This document shows positions 1 to 9,361 of a DNA stretch of 64,000 nt, one piece after another (the first letter of the stretch is position 1; each line of letters starts with the position of its first letter). Source of the DNA: Chryseobacterium sp. OV279 (GTDB lineage Bacteria; Bacteroidota; Bacteroidia; Flavobacteriales; Weeksellaceae); assembly GCF_900128945.1 (NCBI RefSeq), contig NZ_FQUD01000002.1, positions 586,371-650,370 of the forward strand, given 5' to 3'. Position numbers and translations under genes: made by a program. Below the pieces are notes generated by a model, which was given only the letters and a program-made list of their open reading frames with translations, was not told where the DNA came from and made no database searches.

Positions 1-371
1 ATTATATGCGTTTGAAAGAAAAGCTGGAAGTTCAGAGGTTTGTAATTTTTAAAATAAAATTCGCACAGGTAAAAGATGGAAGGGTTTTCGTGAATGTAAA
101 CGATGTCATAGAGCTTCAGGAAGCTTTTGAAAGGTTTGCAAAAAGCATTTCTCTGGTGATGGATGTGATGGATGTTCGGGCTGAAGATCTTGATTTCTTC
201 AGAACAGTTCTCGACAGGAATAAAGGAAATCAGAAACTTAAATTCTTTATCAAAAATATAGAAGATGATTCCCAGATTGAAGTTCAGTCTATGAAACATT
301 CTGTAGATCTGAATGGTGACCTGATCAAGGAAATTCAGCTTCTCAACAAATATGAGTTCTATTTGAATTGA
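1..371 (+). CDS. dnaE: DNA polymerase III subunit alpha, C-terminal fragment
   Basis: The reading frame is open from the left edge (first full codon at base 3), so the ATG at 6 is internal and the gene starts outside the window. The roughly 122 visible residues end in NKYEFYLN. They resemble the C-terminal tail of the replicative polymerase alpha subunit of Bacteroidetes, after the OB-fold, with the recognisable stretch FKIKFAQVKDGR. The family role is chromosomal DNA synthesis. No catalytic residue lies in this part, so the name rests on family resemblance recalled from memory. A strong hairpin terminator follows within 25 bases. Alternative: an unrelated conserved protein; a full-length upstream sequence would settle it. 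Confidence 0.6.
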   Translation, partial: YMRLKEKLEVQRFVIFKIKFAQVKDGRVFVNVNDVIELQEAFERFAKSISLVMDVMDVRAEDLDFFRTVLDRNKGNQKLKFFIKNIEDDSQIEVQSMKHSVDLNGDLIKEIQLLNKYEFYLN

Positions 372-394
372 TAATGGGTACCTATTAAAAATAT

Positions 395-420
395 AAAAGC
401 GGCATTTTGTCGCTTTTTTT
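395..420 (+). terminator. Rho-independent terminator after dnaE
   Basis: Stem AAAAGCG/CGCTTTT, extended inward by G-U and C-G pairs, with an ATTTT loop and a T tract. It sits 24 bases after the dnaE stop. Confidence 0.8.
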
Positions 421-646
421 GTTTTTTTAATTGAAAATGAGTGGAGTAGATGTAAAAAATTATTTTATGTTAAGTTAATATTTTTCATATTTAAGTGATT
501 TTAAATTTCATTGTAAATAACTGGTAATCAAATGTATTTAATTTATCTTCAGATTGTGAATTTTAAGTTAAAATTAAACATATATTTAATTTTGTTTAAA
601 AAATAGGCTTTTTTAATTGTTTTGATTTAATATTTTATGTTAATTT

Positions 647-678
647 TTGATTCATTATTGAATATTTAAGTACATTTA
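647..678 (+). promoter_or_regulatory. Predicted promoter of the first T9SS surface protein
   Basis: TTTG at 647-650, exactly 20 bases, then TACATTTA at 671-678. This matches the Bacteroidetes sigma-ABfr pattern TTTG-N19-21-TAnnTTTG with one mismatch. The ATG lies 27 bases downstream. Confidence 0.45.
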
Positions 679-705
679 CAACCCTAATTTTTATTTTTAC
701 TATTT

Positions 706-3700
706 ATGAAAAAAACTCTATTGTCGTTTTTATTCTTCTTAATGGCGACACTCATCAATGCCCAGGTGATTCTGGGCAGCGGAACTACACAGGGCGGGTA
801 TATGCCTGTGGATGTGAATTTCGGCTATAATTACAGTCAGCAGATTTTTACCAAGACTGAAATTAATGCAGCAGCAGCAGGCAATGTTACGGGGGTAAAA
901 TTCTTTCTCCCGAATAATGCAGATATTTCCAAATCTGTTGATTGGGTGGTTTATGTAGGACATACCACTAAGACAAGCTTTAGCTCTGTTACAGACTGGG
1001 TTCCTTTAGCCAGTATGACTCAGGTATTTTCAGGAGCCGTAAGTGTCGTGGGTAATGAAGTTACGGTCAACTTCAGTTCACCTTTTGCCTATAACAATAC
1101 CGATAACCTGGTTATTGCTATTGATGAAAATACGGCAGACTATACGGCTAGTACCAATAAGTTTTACACGTATACAGGACCTTCAAATTCAGGGTTAGCA
1201 TACAGAAGTGATACGATAAATCCAGATCCTGCAGCTCCTCCTTCAGGAACACGTGGGACTACCAAATCTGTTACCTCATTGTTGGGGCTTTCTCCGGCAG
1301 CAGCACCGGTATGTCCGGTTGTTTCTGCTCCTGCAGCAAATGCAACCAATGTATCTGTGTTGCCTACGATCAGTTGGGCGGGATCCAGCTATGCATCTTC
1401 TTACAAGTTGAGCGTAGGAACAACGCCAGGAGGTACAGATGTGATGAATATGGTAGATATTGGAAATGTTGTCAGTTATACATTTACCAGCTCTCTTGGC
1501 TTCAGTACGCAGTACTATTATACAGTATATGCATTAAACTCAGTGGGAGCAAGTACCGGATGTACGGAAAGAAGCTTTACTACTGCTTCGTTGGGATGCC
1601 CTTCCGTAAGTATTCCTGCAGCATCTGTACTGGGAACTTCGGTAAAGCCTACATTTACATGGTCTGCTGTAACAGGTGTGACAGGGTACCGTTTGAGTAT
1701 CGGGACATCTGCAGGAGCTAATAATGTATTGAGTAATTTTGACTTAGGAAATGTATTGAGTTACACTTTAACTGCAGCACAGCAGCTTAACCCTTCTACT
1801 CAATATTTTTATACAATAACAGCCTACACCGCAAATGCTGCTTCTACAGGATGTACGGAAAGAAACTTCACTACAGGAGCCACATTACCTCCTGCTAATG
1901 ATGATTGTTCCGGGGCAGTTTCGTTAACAGTTAATCCTGGGTTGACTTGTACAACGTCAACACCAGGGAATACTCTTGGGGCTACTTTCTCTATGGCCGC
2001 TACGCCTTGTAGTGGTAATCCGGGAGATGATGTTTGGTACAGTTTTACAGCTACAGGAAGCAGTCATCTGATTACGATTTCCAATGTAGTTTCTACCGGT
2101 GTCAGCTCTGATACCGATATGTACTTCCAGGTTCTTGGAGGAAGCTGTGGTACAATGACCAGCATATTGTGTTCTGATGATAATATCAATATGGCGACAG
2201 GACTTACTGCAGGCCAGACCTATTATGTAAGAGTTTATACTTATTCATCCAATGCAAATACCAACGCGAGCTTTAGTATTTGTGTATCCACACCTCCGCC
2301 ACCACCGGCAAACGACGATTGTGCGAATGCGGTAACGGTAACGGTAAATGCTGATATGAACTGTGGTTCTTTAACGTCAGGAAATACTTCAGGAGGAACC
2401 AATTCTAATGTGCCGGTAGGTGCTTGTTCAGGTAGTCCTGATGACGATGTATGGTATAAATTTGTTGCTACAGGCACAAAGCATACGATCTGGTTTAAGA
2501 ATGTAGCTTCTGTAGGAACTTCTTCATCTACTTCATTGTATGCTCAGGTATTCAGTGGTGCGTGCGGAACATTAACCAGCACTACATGTATTACCTCAAA
2601 TTCAAGCTATACTGTTTTATCTAACCTGACAGCAGGGGAGACTTATTATGTAAGAGCTTATAACTCAAATGCTAACTCCGGGGCTTCATTGTATGCCAAT
2701 ACATTTGATCTATGCATAGGAACGCTACCTGCACCTCCGGCAAATGACGAGTGTTCAGGTGCTGCTACTTTGACTGTTAATCCAGATATGAGCTGTGGAT
2801 CTGTAACTTCGGGAACTACTTTTGGAGCAACCAATTCTTCAGTTCCGGTAGGTACCTGTTCAGGAACTCCTGATGATGATGTCTGGTATGCATTTACTGC
2901 AACAGGAACTGCACATACGATTTGGTTAAAAAATGTGGTATCAGTGGGAAGCAGCTCATCTACGAGCCTGTATGCACAGGTATTCACAGGAGGATGTGGG
3001 GCTTTGGTCAACAAAACCTGTATCACTTCAAATACAAACTACACTGCGCTTACTGGCCTTACAGCTGGAGAAACTTATTATGTAAGAGTGTATAACTCCA
3101 ATGCAAATACCTCTACAACGATTTATGCTAATACATTTAGTCTATGTATCGGTACATTGCCTCCTCCTCCGGCAAATGATGACTGTGCTAACGCGGTTTC
3201 ATTAACAGTGAGCGGTACGGGAACTTGTACAAATCCTGTAAGTGGTTCTACTTATAGCGCGACTCAAAGTACAGGAACAACTCCAACTTGTGCTGCCACC
3301 GGAATCAATGACGATGTTTGGTATTCGTTTACGGCTACTGCAGCAACGCACCTGGTAACAGTAAATTATACGGATAATGCTACAGCAACACAGGTGTATT
3401 CAGGAGCTTGCGGTAGTTTTACAGCAGTGTCGTGTACAGATGGGGCTTTTGGTAATTCAAATGTATTGTTACAGAACCTAACAGCAGGTCAGGTTTATTA
3501 TGTAAGAGTATATTCTTCATCAAGTACTACTACGATAGCTTCATCTTTCAGCATCTGCATCACTACACCGGTAGCGCCTGCTAACGATACGTGTGATACG
3601 GCAATTGCAATTCCTTGCGGTGGAACAGTAGAAGGCAACAATGCACTTGCTGCCAACGAAACTTTACCTACCAGTACTTGCGGTGGAACAACCACTACAG

Positions 3701-4260
3701 CAAGTTATAAAGGAGTATGGTATACCGTAAAAGCTCATGCAGCAGGACCTATTACAATCAGTGCTTGTGGAGCAGAGTTTGACAGTTACTTAAGAGTGTA
3801 TTCTGGAAGTTGTGCCGCACTTTCGTGTGTAAGCAATACTTCGGGAATTGGTTATGCTGACGGCGGATGCCCTGGTGCAAATCTTAATGATTCATCTACT
3901 TTAACATTCAATGCCACAGCAGGAACTACGTATTATGTATTACTGACTGGTTATACTGCAGCGAGATTCGGAAAATATACGATTTCTGTGACGCAGGATT
4001 GCTCTACAATGGGTACTTCTGAGGTTAAAAAAGAAAACAATCTTAAAGCATACCCGAATCCTTTCGCAGATGTTCTGAATATTTCTGACATTTCTAAAGT
4101 GAAGTCAGTATCTATTGTTGATCTGGCAGGAAGAGTGGTGAAAACCATTGATAATCCTTCTTCAGCCCTTCAGTTGGGTGACTTGAAACAGGGAATGTAT
4201 CTTGTGACTCTGAATATGAAAGACGGATCTAAGCAGACCATCAAGGCCATTAAAAAATAA
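706..4260 (+). CDS. Large secreted repeat protein with T9SS type A sorting domain
   Basis: 1184 residues. A Sec signal peptide covers 1-20 (LLSFLFFLMATLINAQ). A beta-rich N-terminal domain follows to about 200, then two fibronectin III-like repeats (about 202-295 and 298-390, each ending CTER-FTT). Five repeats of about 130-145 residues begin PPAND-C at about 394, 530, 678, 820 and 957. Each has a DDVWY-FTAT core and an AG-TYYVRVY strand, resembling pre-peptidase C-terminal type beta domains. The last 70 residues are a T9SS type A domain (KAYPNPF, then DLAGRVVK, ending KAIKK). Export across the outer membrane and surface attachment are inferred from that domain. No catalytic motif is seen, so an adhesin or binding role is likelier than an enzyme. 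The next gene is a partial paralog. Confidence 0.85.
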   Translation: MKKTLLSFLFFLMATLINAQVILGSGTTQGGYMPVDVNFGYNYSQQIFTKTEINAAAAGNVTGVKFFLPNNADISKSVDWVVYVGHTTKTSFSSVTDWVPLASMTQVFSGAVSVVGNEVTVNFSSPFAYNNTDNLVIAIDENTADYTASTNKFYTYTGPSNSGLAYRSDTINPDPAAPPSGTRGTTKSVTSLLGLSPAAAPVCPVVSAPAANATNVSVLPTISWAGSSYASSYKLSVGTTPGGTDVMNMVDIGNVVSYTFTSSLGFSTQYYYTVYALNSVGASTGCTERSFTTASLGCPSVSIPAASVLGTSVKPTFTWSAVTGVTGYRLSIGTSAGANNVLSNFDLGNVLSYTLTAAQQLNPSTQYFYTITAYTANAASTGCTERNFTTGATLPPANDDCSGAVSLTVNPGLTCTTSTPGNTLGATFSMAATPCSGNPGDDVWYSFTATGSSHLITISNVVSTGVSSDTDMYFQVLGGSCGTMTSILCSDDNINMATGLTAGQTYYVRVYTYSSNANTNASFSICVSTPPPPPANDDCANAVTVTVNADMNCGSLTSGNTSGGTNSNVPVGACSGSPDDDVWYKFVATGTKHTIWFKNVASVGTSSSTSLYAQVFSGACGTLTSTTCITSNSSYTVLSNLTAGETYYVRAYNSNANSGASLYANTFDLCIGTLPAPPANDECSGAATLTVNPDMSCGSVTSGTTFGATNSSVPVGTCSGTPDDDVWYAFTATGTAHTIWLKNVVSVGSSSSTSLYAQVFTGGCGALVNKTCITSNTNYTALTGLTAGETYYVRVYNSNANTSTTIYANTFSLCIGTLPPPPANDDCANAVSLTVSGTGTCTNPVSGSTYSATQSTGTTPTCAATGINDDVWYSFTATAATHLVTVNYTDNATATQVYSGACGSFTAVSCTDGAFGNSNVLLQNLTAGQVYYVRVYSSSSTTTIASSFSICITTPVAPANDTCDTAIAIPCGGTVEGNNALAANETLPTSTCGGTTTTASYKGVWYTVKAHAAGPITISACGAEFDSYLRVYSGSCAALSCVSNTSGIGYADGGCPGANLNDSSTLTFNATAGTTYYVLLTGYTAARFGKYTISVTQDCSTMGTSEVKKENNLKAYPNPFADVLNISDISKVKSVSIVDLAGRVVKTIDNPSSALQLGDLKQGMYLVTLNMKDGSKQTIKAIKK

Positions 4261-4287
4261 AATTTTATTGACCATATTATAATAGAG

Positions 4288-4315
4288 CAGCAGCCGGAAG
4301 GCTGCTGTTTTTTTT
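4288..4315 (+). terminator. Rho-independent terminator
   Basis: Perfect 8-bp stem CAGCAGCC/GGCTGCTG, GGAA loop, eight T. The same hairpin and flanking bases recur after the next gene at 6471. Confidence 0.9.
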
Positions 4316-4497
4316 GATGAAGGTCTTTTTTGTGAAGCAGTTTTACATAAATAGGCGAAAAATCTAGGTGTGGGATTATTTTAAAAATAAATTTCATATG
4401 GTGAATTATAGATAATTGTTAAAATATAAAACAGGATTTCTTTATTAGTAATAAGAAATAAATGAGCGGTTTGTTTTTTATGTAATTCATTGATTTA

Positions 4498-4529
4498 TTG
4501 CTGTAATGATGAAATGTTTGATACATTGC
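4498..4529 (+). promoter_or_regulatory. Possible promoter of the second T9SS protein
   Basis: TTG at 4498-4500, 21 bases, then TACATTGC at 4522-4529. The -7 box deviates at its last two positions. Its position 26 bases before the ATG at 4556 favours that start over an in-frame ATG at 4490 that would lie inside the promoter. Confidence 0.35.
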
Positions 4530-4555
4530 CATTATTAATTTTAAACTCTTACGAT

Positions 4556-6445
4556 ATGAAAAAACTCTTATTTTTTATGGCAATGTTTCCTGTTTTTATC
4601 TTTGGACAGTGGACAGAAAATTTTGATTCCGGAACTACACTTCCCACAGGTTGGGCTGTAATCAACGCTGGCGGCAGTAATGGCTGGGATATTCGTGTGC
4701 CGAATTCAGGAACAGCACAGTCCGGGACAAACGTAGCGGGAATTACATATAATTCTACAGCTCATGATGATTATTTGATCACAAAAGCTATCAATGTTCA
4801 GGCAGGGATTAGTGACAGATTTTCTTTCTATATAAAATCAGCGTATACATTCGCTCTGGAAAATTATGAAGTCCTGCTTTCAACAACAGACCAGACACAA
4901 GCAGCTTTTTCCACAGTGATTCAGGCTACGTCAAAGGCTCCGGGTACATGGACACAAAAAACAATTAGTTTATATGCATACGTGGGACAAACGGTGTATG
5001 TAGCAATTCATGCAACGGATACAGACCAGCTTTATCTTTTTGCAGATAATTTTGTTGTAGATGCTCCTCCCACTATCGTACCCGACTGCACCCTATTTAC
5101 TTTACCAGCAAATGGGGCTACCGGGGTAAATATAGATGGTATTCTGAACTGGAACCTGATATCATCAGCCTCAGGATATAAAATTAAAGTAGGTACTACG
5201 ACCGGAGGAACTGATATTGTAAATAATACGGATGCAGGAAATGTGAATACTTATAATATTCCGGGCAGTCTCAGCCCTCAGACAACATATTATGCCACAG
5301 TGATTCCATACAATGCCATTGGTGATGCTGTAGGTTGTTCTGAAATTTCTTTTACTACTGCTTCTGCTCCTGCCAACGATAACTGTGCTAATGCGGTTCC
5401 CTTAAGTGTGGGAGTTCTCCTCACAGGTACCACTGAAGGAGCGAGCCAGAGTACAGAGACCGCACCAACTTGTTCAGCCACCGGTATAAATGATGATGTG
5501 TGGTATTCATTTACGGCTACAGAAACCACACACCTGATAACAATCAATTATACTGATAATGCAACGGCAGCGCAGGTTTATTCCGGATCTTGCGGCAGTC
5601 TTACAGCGGTTGCCTGTGCAAGCGGAGGCTTTGGAAATTCTAATCTGTTGCTGCAGAATTTAACAGCAGGACAGGTGTATTATCTGAGAGTATATTCTTC
5701 CACCTCTACTCCTGGTACAGTATCAAATTTCAGCATCTTTATAACAACACCCACAGTTCCTTCCAACGATACCTGCAATACCGCCATTGCAATAACGTGT
5801 GGTGGAACAGTAGAAGGGAATAATGCGCTTGCTTCCAATGACACCCTTCCCGGCAGTACTTGTGGAAGCGGGGGAACTACAGGAAGCTATAGAGGAGTAT
5901 GGTATACCGTGACAGCTGTCGCTACAGGATCGATAACTGTAAGTGCTTGTGGAACAGAATTTGACAGCTATTTAAGAGTGTATTCGGGAGGCTGTTCAGG
6001 ACTTACATGTGTAGGTAATACCTCAGGTGTGGGATATGCTGATGGCGGATGTCCTACCCCTAATATATTCAATGCTTCCACTTTAACGTTCAATGCTACG
6101 GCAGGTACAACATATCATGTACTACTCACAGGATATTCAGCAGCAAGATTTGGAAAATATACGATTTCGGTCACTCAGAATTGTTCTGCAATGGGCACTT
6201 CAGAAGTTTCAGGAGCTAAAAATGACATCAAAGCCTATCCGAATCCTTTTACAGATGTTCTGAATATTTCTGAGATCTCTAAAGTGAAGTCAGTGTCTAT
6301 TACTGATCTGGCTGGAAGAGTTGTAAAAACAATTGATAATCCTTCTTCAGCCCTTCAGTTGGGAGATATGAAACAAGGAATATATCTGGTAACTCTGAAT
6401 ATGAAAGACGGATCTAAACAAACCATTAAGGCCATTAAAAAATAA
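4556..6445 (+). CDS. Secreted choice-of-anchor J / PPC-like repeat protein with T9SS type A domain
   Basis: 629 residues from the ATG at 4556. The frame can be extended to 4490, but only the later start gives a clean signal peptide (KKLLFFMAMFPVFIFGQ). Domains in order: a cleaved-adhesin / choice-of-anchor J type jelly roll at about 20-170 (WTENFDSG, LPTGW, DDYLITKAI, FADNFVVD); one fibronectin III-like repeat to about 275; two PPC-like repeats, each with an APAND-C or PSNDTC start and a VWY-FTAT or VWYTVTA core; and a T9SS type A tail nearly identical to that of the upstream gene. Its first PPC-like repeat matches the fourth repeat of the upstream protein, so these genes share modules by duplication. 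Likely a surface-bound binding protein; the ligand is unknown. Confidence 0.85.
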   Translation: MKKLLFFMAMFPVFIFGQWTENFDSGTTLPTGWAVINAGGSNGWDIRVPNSGTAQSGTNVAGITYNSTAHDDYLITKAINVQAGISDRFSFYIKSAYTFALENYEVLLSTTDQTQAAFSTVIQATSKAPGTWTQKTISLYAYVGQTVYVAIHATDTDQLYLFADNFVVDAPPTIVPDCTLFTLPANGATGVNIDGILNWNLISSASGYKIKVGTTTGGTDIVNNTDAGNVNTYNIPGSLSPQTTYYATVIPYNAIGDAVGCSEISFTTASAPANDNCANAVPLSVGVLLTGTTEGASQSTETAPTCSATGINDDVWYSFTATETTHLITINYTDNATAAQVYSGSCGSLTAVACASGGFGNSNLLLQNLTAGQVYYLRVYSSTSTPGTVSNFSIFITTPTVPSNDTCNTAIAITCGGTVEGNNALASNDTLPGSTCGSGGTTGSYRGVWYTVTAVATGSITVSACGTEFDSYLRVYSGGCSGLTCVGNTSGVGYADGGCPTPNIFNASTLTFNATAGTTYHVLLTGYSAARFGKYTISVTQNCSAMGTSEVSGAKNDIKAYPNPFTDVLNISEISKVKSVSITDLAGRVVKTIDNPSSALQLGDMKQGIYLVTLNMKDGSKQTIKAIKK

Positions 6446-6470
6446 ATTTTTATTGACCATATCTTATAGA

Positions 6471-6498
6471 ACAGCAGCCTTTTGGCTGCTGTTTTTTT
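6471..6498 (+). terminator. Rho-independent terminator
   Basis: 9-bp stem ACAGCAGCC/GGCTGCTGT, TTTT loop, T tract. It is homologous to the hairpin at 4288, together with the preceding TTTATTGACCATAT. Confidence 0.9.
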
Positions 6499-6645
6499 GA
6501 TGATAATTACTGAATAAAATCAGTTAAAAAATAGGAGTAATTCAATAGGTAATGATATTTGTTAAAAGTATTGTTTTTTAAATTTAAAAAATGATTATGT
6601 TGTATTTTTTTTATTAAATTAGCTTATACCATAAACAAATATTAT

Positions 6646-8238
6646 ATGAAAAAGATTTTACTTGCGAATCTGTTAATGATTAGCGCGTCGGCATTTGCGC
6701 AAACCTATTGTATCCCTGAGTTTTCAAGTGGATGCGATGGAGGAGATGTAATTGACAGTTTTACAATTTCGGCTGCCGGATTCAGCCATTTGGATACAGG
6801 ATGTTCACAGGGAGCATATGGAGATTACCTCACACAGACTATTAACATGAATGCAGGCGTTAATTATGCCTTTTCTATTACCCATGGCTATTCTGACCAA
6901 AATGTCAGAATCTGGATCGATTTTGATAACAATGGAACTTTTGATGACGCAGCACCTGAATTGGTTGCTGAAGCAAGCAGTACAGGTCCTGACAACAATT
7001 CAGTGACCAACGGAACAATCAGTATTCCCTTAACTGCTGCGCCAGGAACTTACAGAATGAGAGTGGGAGACCGCTTTTCAAGCCAGCCGGAACCATGTAA
7101 TACAGCGGGGTATGGAGAAGCACACGATTATACGGTAGTTATCGGAGCGGCTCCAAGCTGCCTTTCACCAGGTAATTTATCTTCCAGTACCGTTACTTCA
7201 AACTCGGCTTCTATTTCCTGGACAGCTTCTACAAGCACCGTTGGCGTAGGTTATGAATATTACCATTCTGATACAAGTACAGGACCAACAAGTACGACTA
7301 CGGCTACGGGAAGTGTAGGTGCATCCGCTATTACGGCATCATTATCTTCACTTTCTCCTGCCACTACCTACTACGTATGGGTGAGATCTGTATGCAGTGC
7401 TTCCGATAAAAGTGCGTGGTCTGTAGGAACATCGTTTACAACAGAATGTGCCACGGTTGTACCTACCACTGCATATACCAATGATTTTGCTACATTCCCG
7501 GGCAACTGCTGGGAACAGGCTTCAGGTGGAGATCCCACTACAGGACCTGATGATACCGAAGAACTATGGTATCAGGGAGACTTTTTGAACGCGGACGACG
7601 GTAACAATTCTGCAAAAGTCAATCTTTACTTTACGGGTAATGCTGCATGGCTGAAGACGGTACCTTTCGATCTTTCAGCGGGAGGCTACAGAGTTAAGTT
7701 TGACTACGGAGTGACAGCGTTTTTCGATACTACACCATCCGGTATGGGATCTGATGATGTTGTTCAGTTTCTGGTATCAGGAGATGGAGGAAGCACATGG
7801 ACGGTTCTACAGACCTGGAATGCGGCAAACGGACCTTCTAATACCTCTGCTACCTATTCTTATAATCTGACTTCCTACACTGGAGCGAATACGGTTTTTG
7901 CATTTTATGCTTCCGATGGAACGGTAAATGATCCGGAAGACTACGAATTCTTTATAGATAACTTTAAAGTAGAAACCGCGTCACTGTCAACGTCTGAAGT
8001 GTCCGGTGCAAAAGCAGCTATTAAAGCATATCCGAATCCGTTCACAGATGTTCTGAATATTTCAAAAGCAGAGCTTGTGAAATCAGTCTCGGTTTCCGAT
8101 GTATCAGGAAGATTGGTGAAAACCATCGATAATCCTTCTTCAGCACTCCATTTGGGAGACTTGAAACAGGGATTATACTTTGTAACCCTGAATATGAAAG
8201 ACGGCTCTAAACAAAGTATTAAAGCCATTAAAAAATAG
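6646..8238 (+). CDS. Secreted GEVED / fibronectin III protein with T9SS type A domain
   Basis: 530 residues with a signal peptide (ILLANLLMISASAFAQ). Residues about 20-165 form a GEVED-type domain, marked by the metal-site-like VRIWIDFDNNGTFDD and the closing YGEAHDYTVVI. A fibronectin III domain follows (about 168-265, ATTYYVWVRSVC). Next is a jelly-roll, MAM-like domain (about 270-445, ending FFIDNFKVE), and last a T9SS type A domain. GEVED domains often accompany secreted peptidases or adhesins in Bacteroidetes, but no peptidase motif is present here. The sorting domain is almost the same as in the two upstream genes although the rest is unrelated, which suggests a swapped or converted 3' module. 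Confidence 0.85.
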   Translation: MKKILLANLLMISASAFAQTYCIPEFSSGCDGGDVIDSFTISAAGFSHLDTGCSQGAYGDYLTQTINMNAGVNYAFSITHGYSDQNVRIWIDFDNNGTFDDAAPELVAEASSTGPDNNSVTNGTISIPLTAAPGTYRMRVGDRFSSQPEPCNTAGYGEAHDYTVVIGAAPSCLSPGNLSSSTVTSNSASISWTASTSTVGVGYEYYHSDTSTGPTSTTTATGSVGASAITASLSSLSPATTYYVWVRSVCSASDKSAWSVGTSFTTECATVVPTTAYTNDFATFPGNCWEQASGGDPTTGPDDTEELWYQGDFLNADDGNNSAKVNLYFTGNAAWLKTVPFDLSAGGYRVKFDYGVTAFFDTTPSGMGSDDVVQFLVSGDGGSTWTVLQTWNAANGPSNTSATYSYNLTSYTGANTVFAFYASDGTVNDPEDYEFFIDNFKVETASLSTSEVSGAKAAIKAYPNPFTDVLNISKAELVKSVSVSDVSGRLVKTIDNPSSALHLGDLKQGLYFVTLNMKDGSKQSIKAIKK

Positions 8239-8264
8239 AAAGAAAAAATCATAACACTACAAAA

Positions 8265-8291
8265 AAAAGACGGCTACTGCCGTCTTTTTAT
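8265..8291. terminator. Bidirectional Rho-independent terminator
   Basis: 10-bp stem AAAAGACGGC/GCCGTCTTTT with a TACT loop. There is a T run on the plus strand and eight T on the minus strand, so it can end both the GEVED gene and the facing small membrane gene. Confidence 0.85.
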
Positions 8292-8298
8292 ATTACTT

Positions 8299-8327
8299 AT
8301 TACCCATCACTCATTACCCATCATTTA
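8299..8327. repeat. Short 14-bp direct repeat (TTACCCATC word)
   Basis: TTACCCATCACTCA is followed at once by TTACCCATCATTTA. It overlaps the stop codon of the small minus-strand gene. It has the same word-like style as other intergenic repeats in this window. Confidence 0.6.
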
Positions 8328-8479
8328 TTAGGTACCGGCTGTATATCACCTGTAGTCATATGTTCAAAAAGGGTAGGGAAAAACATAACAAGGATAAAAT
8401 AGATAATGATCATTAGTACAATTAATGAAAAAAGGATAATGACCAGGCTATTGGGCTTATTTTTCTTTTGTGGTTCCAT
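8321..8479 (-). CDS. Small single-pass membrane protein (52 residues)
   Basis: The frame runs from ATG at 8479 to TGA at 8321. The product has a basic, polar N-terminus (MEPQKKNKPN), one strongly hydrophobic helix at about 11-34 (VIILFSLIVLMIIIYFILVM), and a polar tail ending DIQPVPNK. It starts 45 bases after the stop of the potassium channel gene on the same strand, and a terminator follows it. It is therefore probably co-transcribed with the channel. The function is unknown; a channel-associated small subunit is only a guess from position. Reality as a gene is supported by the clean membrane-protein layout and position, not by a recognised family. Confidence 0.6.
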   Translation of the reverse strand: MEPQKKNKPNSLVIILFSLIVLMIIIYFILVMFFPTLFEHMTTGDIQPVPNK

Positions 8480-8524
8480 GATTTTTGTGGTATTTGGTTA
8501 ATAGATTAATATCAATACCAAATA

Positions 8525-9352
8525 CTAAGCTAATTTCTTGCCACACTGTTTGCAGTATCTTGCGTCATCATCAATATCTTCATTACCGCACTGCTCGCAG
8601 ATCTTTTCCAGATTCTGTCTTTTATTCCGCATTTCGGCAGTCACAATTCCTGTAGGAACTGCAATGATGGAATAACCTGCCAGCATCAGAATAACAGCAA
8701 AGAATTTACCCATCGGTGTAATAGGAGAGACATCGCCATAACCCACAGTGGTAACGGTAACTACGGCCCAGTAAATAGACTGCGGAATGGTTTCAAAACC
8801 GGGTCTTCCGCCTTCCACCATAAACATCAGAGAACCCACAATCACAGAAAAAATAATAAGGAATAAAAGGAAAATATAGATCTTTCTGGAACTGTGTTTT
8901 AAAGCCCTTACGATGAGGTAACCGTCATTCATAAAATCCAGAAGATTGAAAATTCTGAAAACCCTTAGCATTCTCAGCATTCTGAAAATCAGAAAATATT
9001 TGGTCACCGGAAAGAAAAAGCTAAGGAAGAAAGGAACCAGTGCCAAAAAATCGATGATTCCGAAAAAACTGAAAATATAGTTTTTCTTATTTTTTACCAC
9101 ACTGATACGCATCCAGTATTCAACCGTGAAGAAAATGGAAATGATCCATTCCAGGATCAGAAAAGTTCTGTGAAATTTCTTGTCAAGTTGAGGTACACTT
9201 TCCATCATAATAATGGCGGTACTTATCAGGATCAGAGATAATAATGTAATGTCAAATAACTTCCCGAGTCTGGTGTCGGCACGGTAGATAACCCTGTAAA
9301 GAAACCTTTTCCAAAGCTTGTCTTCAGGAACAAGATTATGTTCTCTTTCCAT
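8525..9352 (-). CDS. Voltage-gated type potassium channel with C-terminal zinc ribbon
   Basis: 275 residues with six membrane helices, S1-S6. S4 carries regularly spaced arginines (RMLRMLRVFRIF, about 124-135). The pore loop holds the K+ selectivity filter TVGYG at 202-206 (VTVTTVGYGDVSP). S6 is at about 216-240 and leads into a short cytoplasmic tail. The tail ends in two CxxC pairs (C252/C255 and C267/C270), a zinc ribbon that is an unusual extra on a small Kv-like channel. The predicted role is K+ conductance across the inner membrane. The gene diverges from nif3 with only 61 bases between them and is followed by a small membrane gene in probable operon. Confidence 0.9.
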   Translation of the reverse strand: MEREHNLVPEDKLWKRFLYRVIYRADTRLGKLFDITLLSLILISTAIIMMESVPQLDKKFHRTFLILEWIISIFFTVEYWMRISVVKNKKNYIFSFFGIIDFLALVPFFLSFFFPVTKYFLIFRMLRMLRVFRIFNLLDFMNDGYLIVRALKHSSRKIYIFLLFLIIFSVIVGSLMFMVEGGRPGFETIPQSIYWAVVTVTTVGYGDVSPITPMGKFFAVILMLAGYSIIAVPTGIVTAEMRNKRQNLEKICEQCGNEDIDDDARYCKQCGKKLA

Positions 9353-9361
9353 TTTTAATGT

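Larger units (their letters stand above)
372..705. other. AT-rich intergenic region
   Basis: 334 bases hold the dnaE terminator and, at the right end, a promoter-like pair of boxes. The middle is very AT-rich, with runs of TTAAATTT type. I see no gene, RNA structure or longer repeat in it. Confidence 0.6.
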
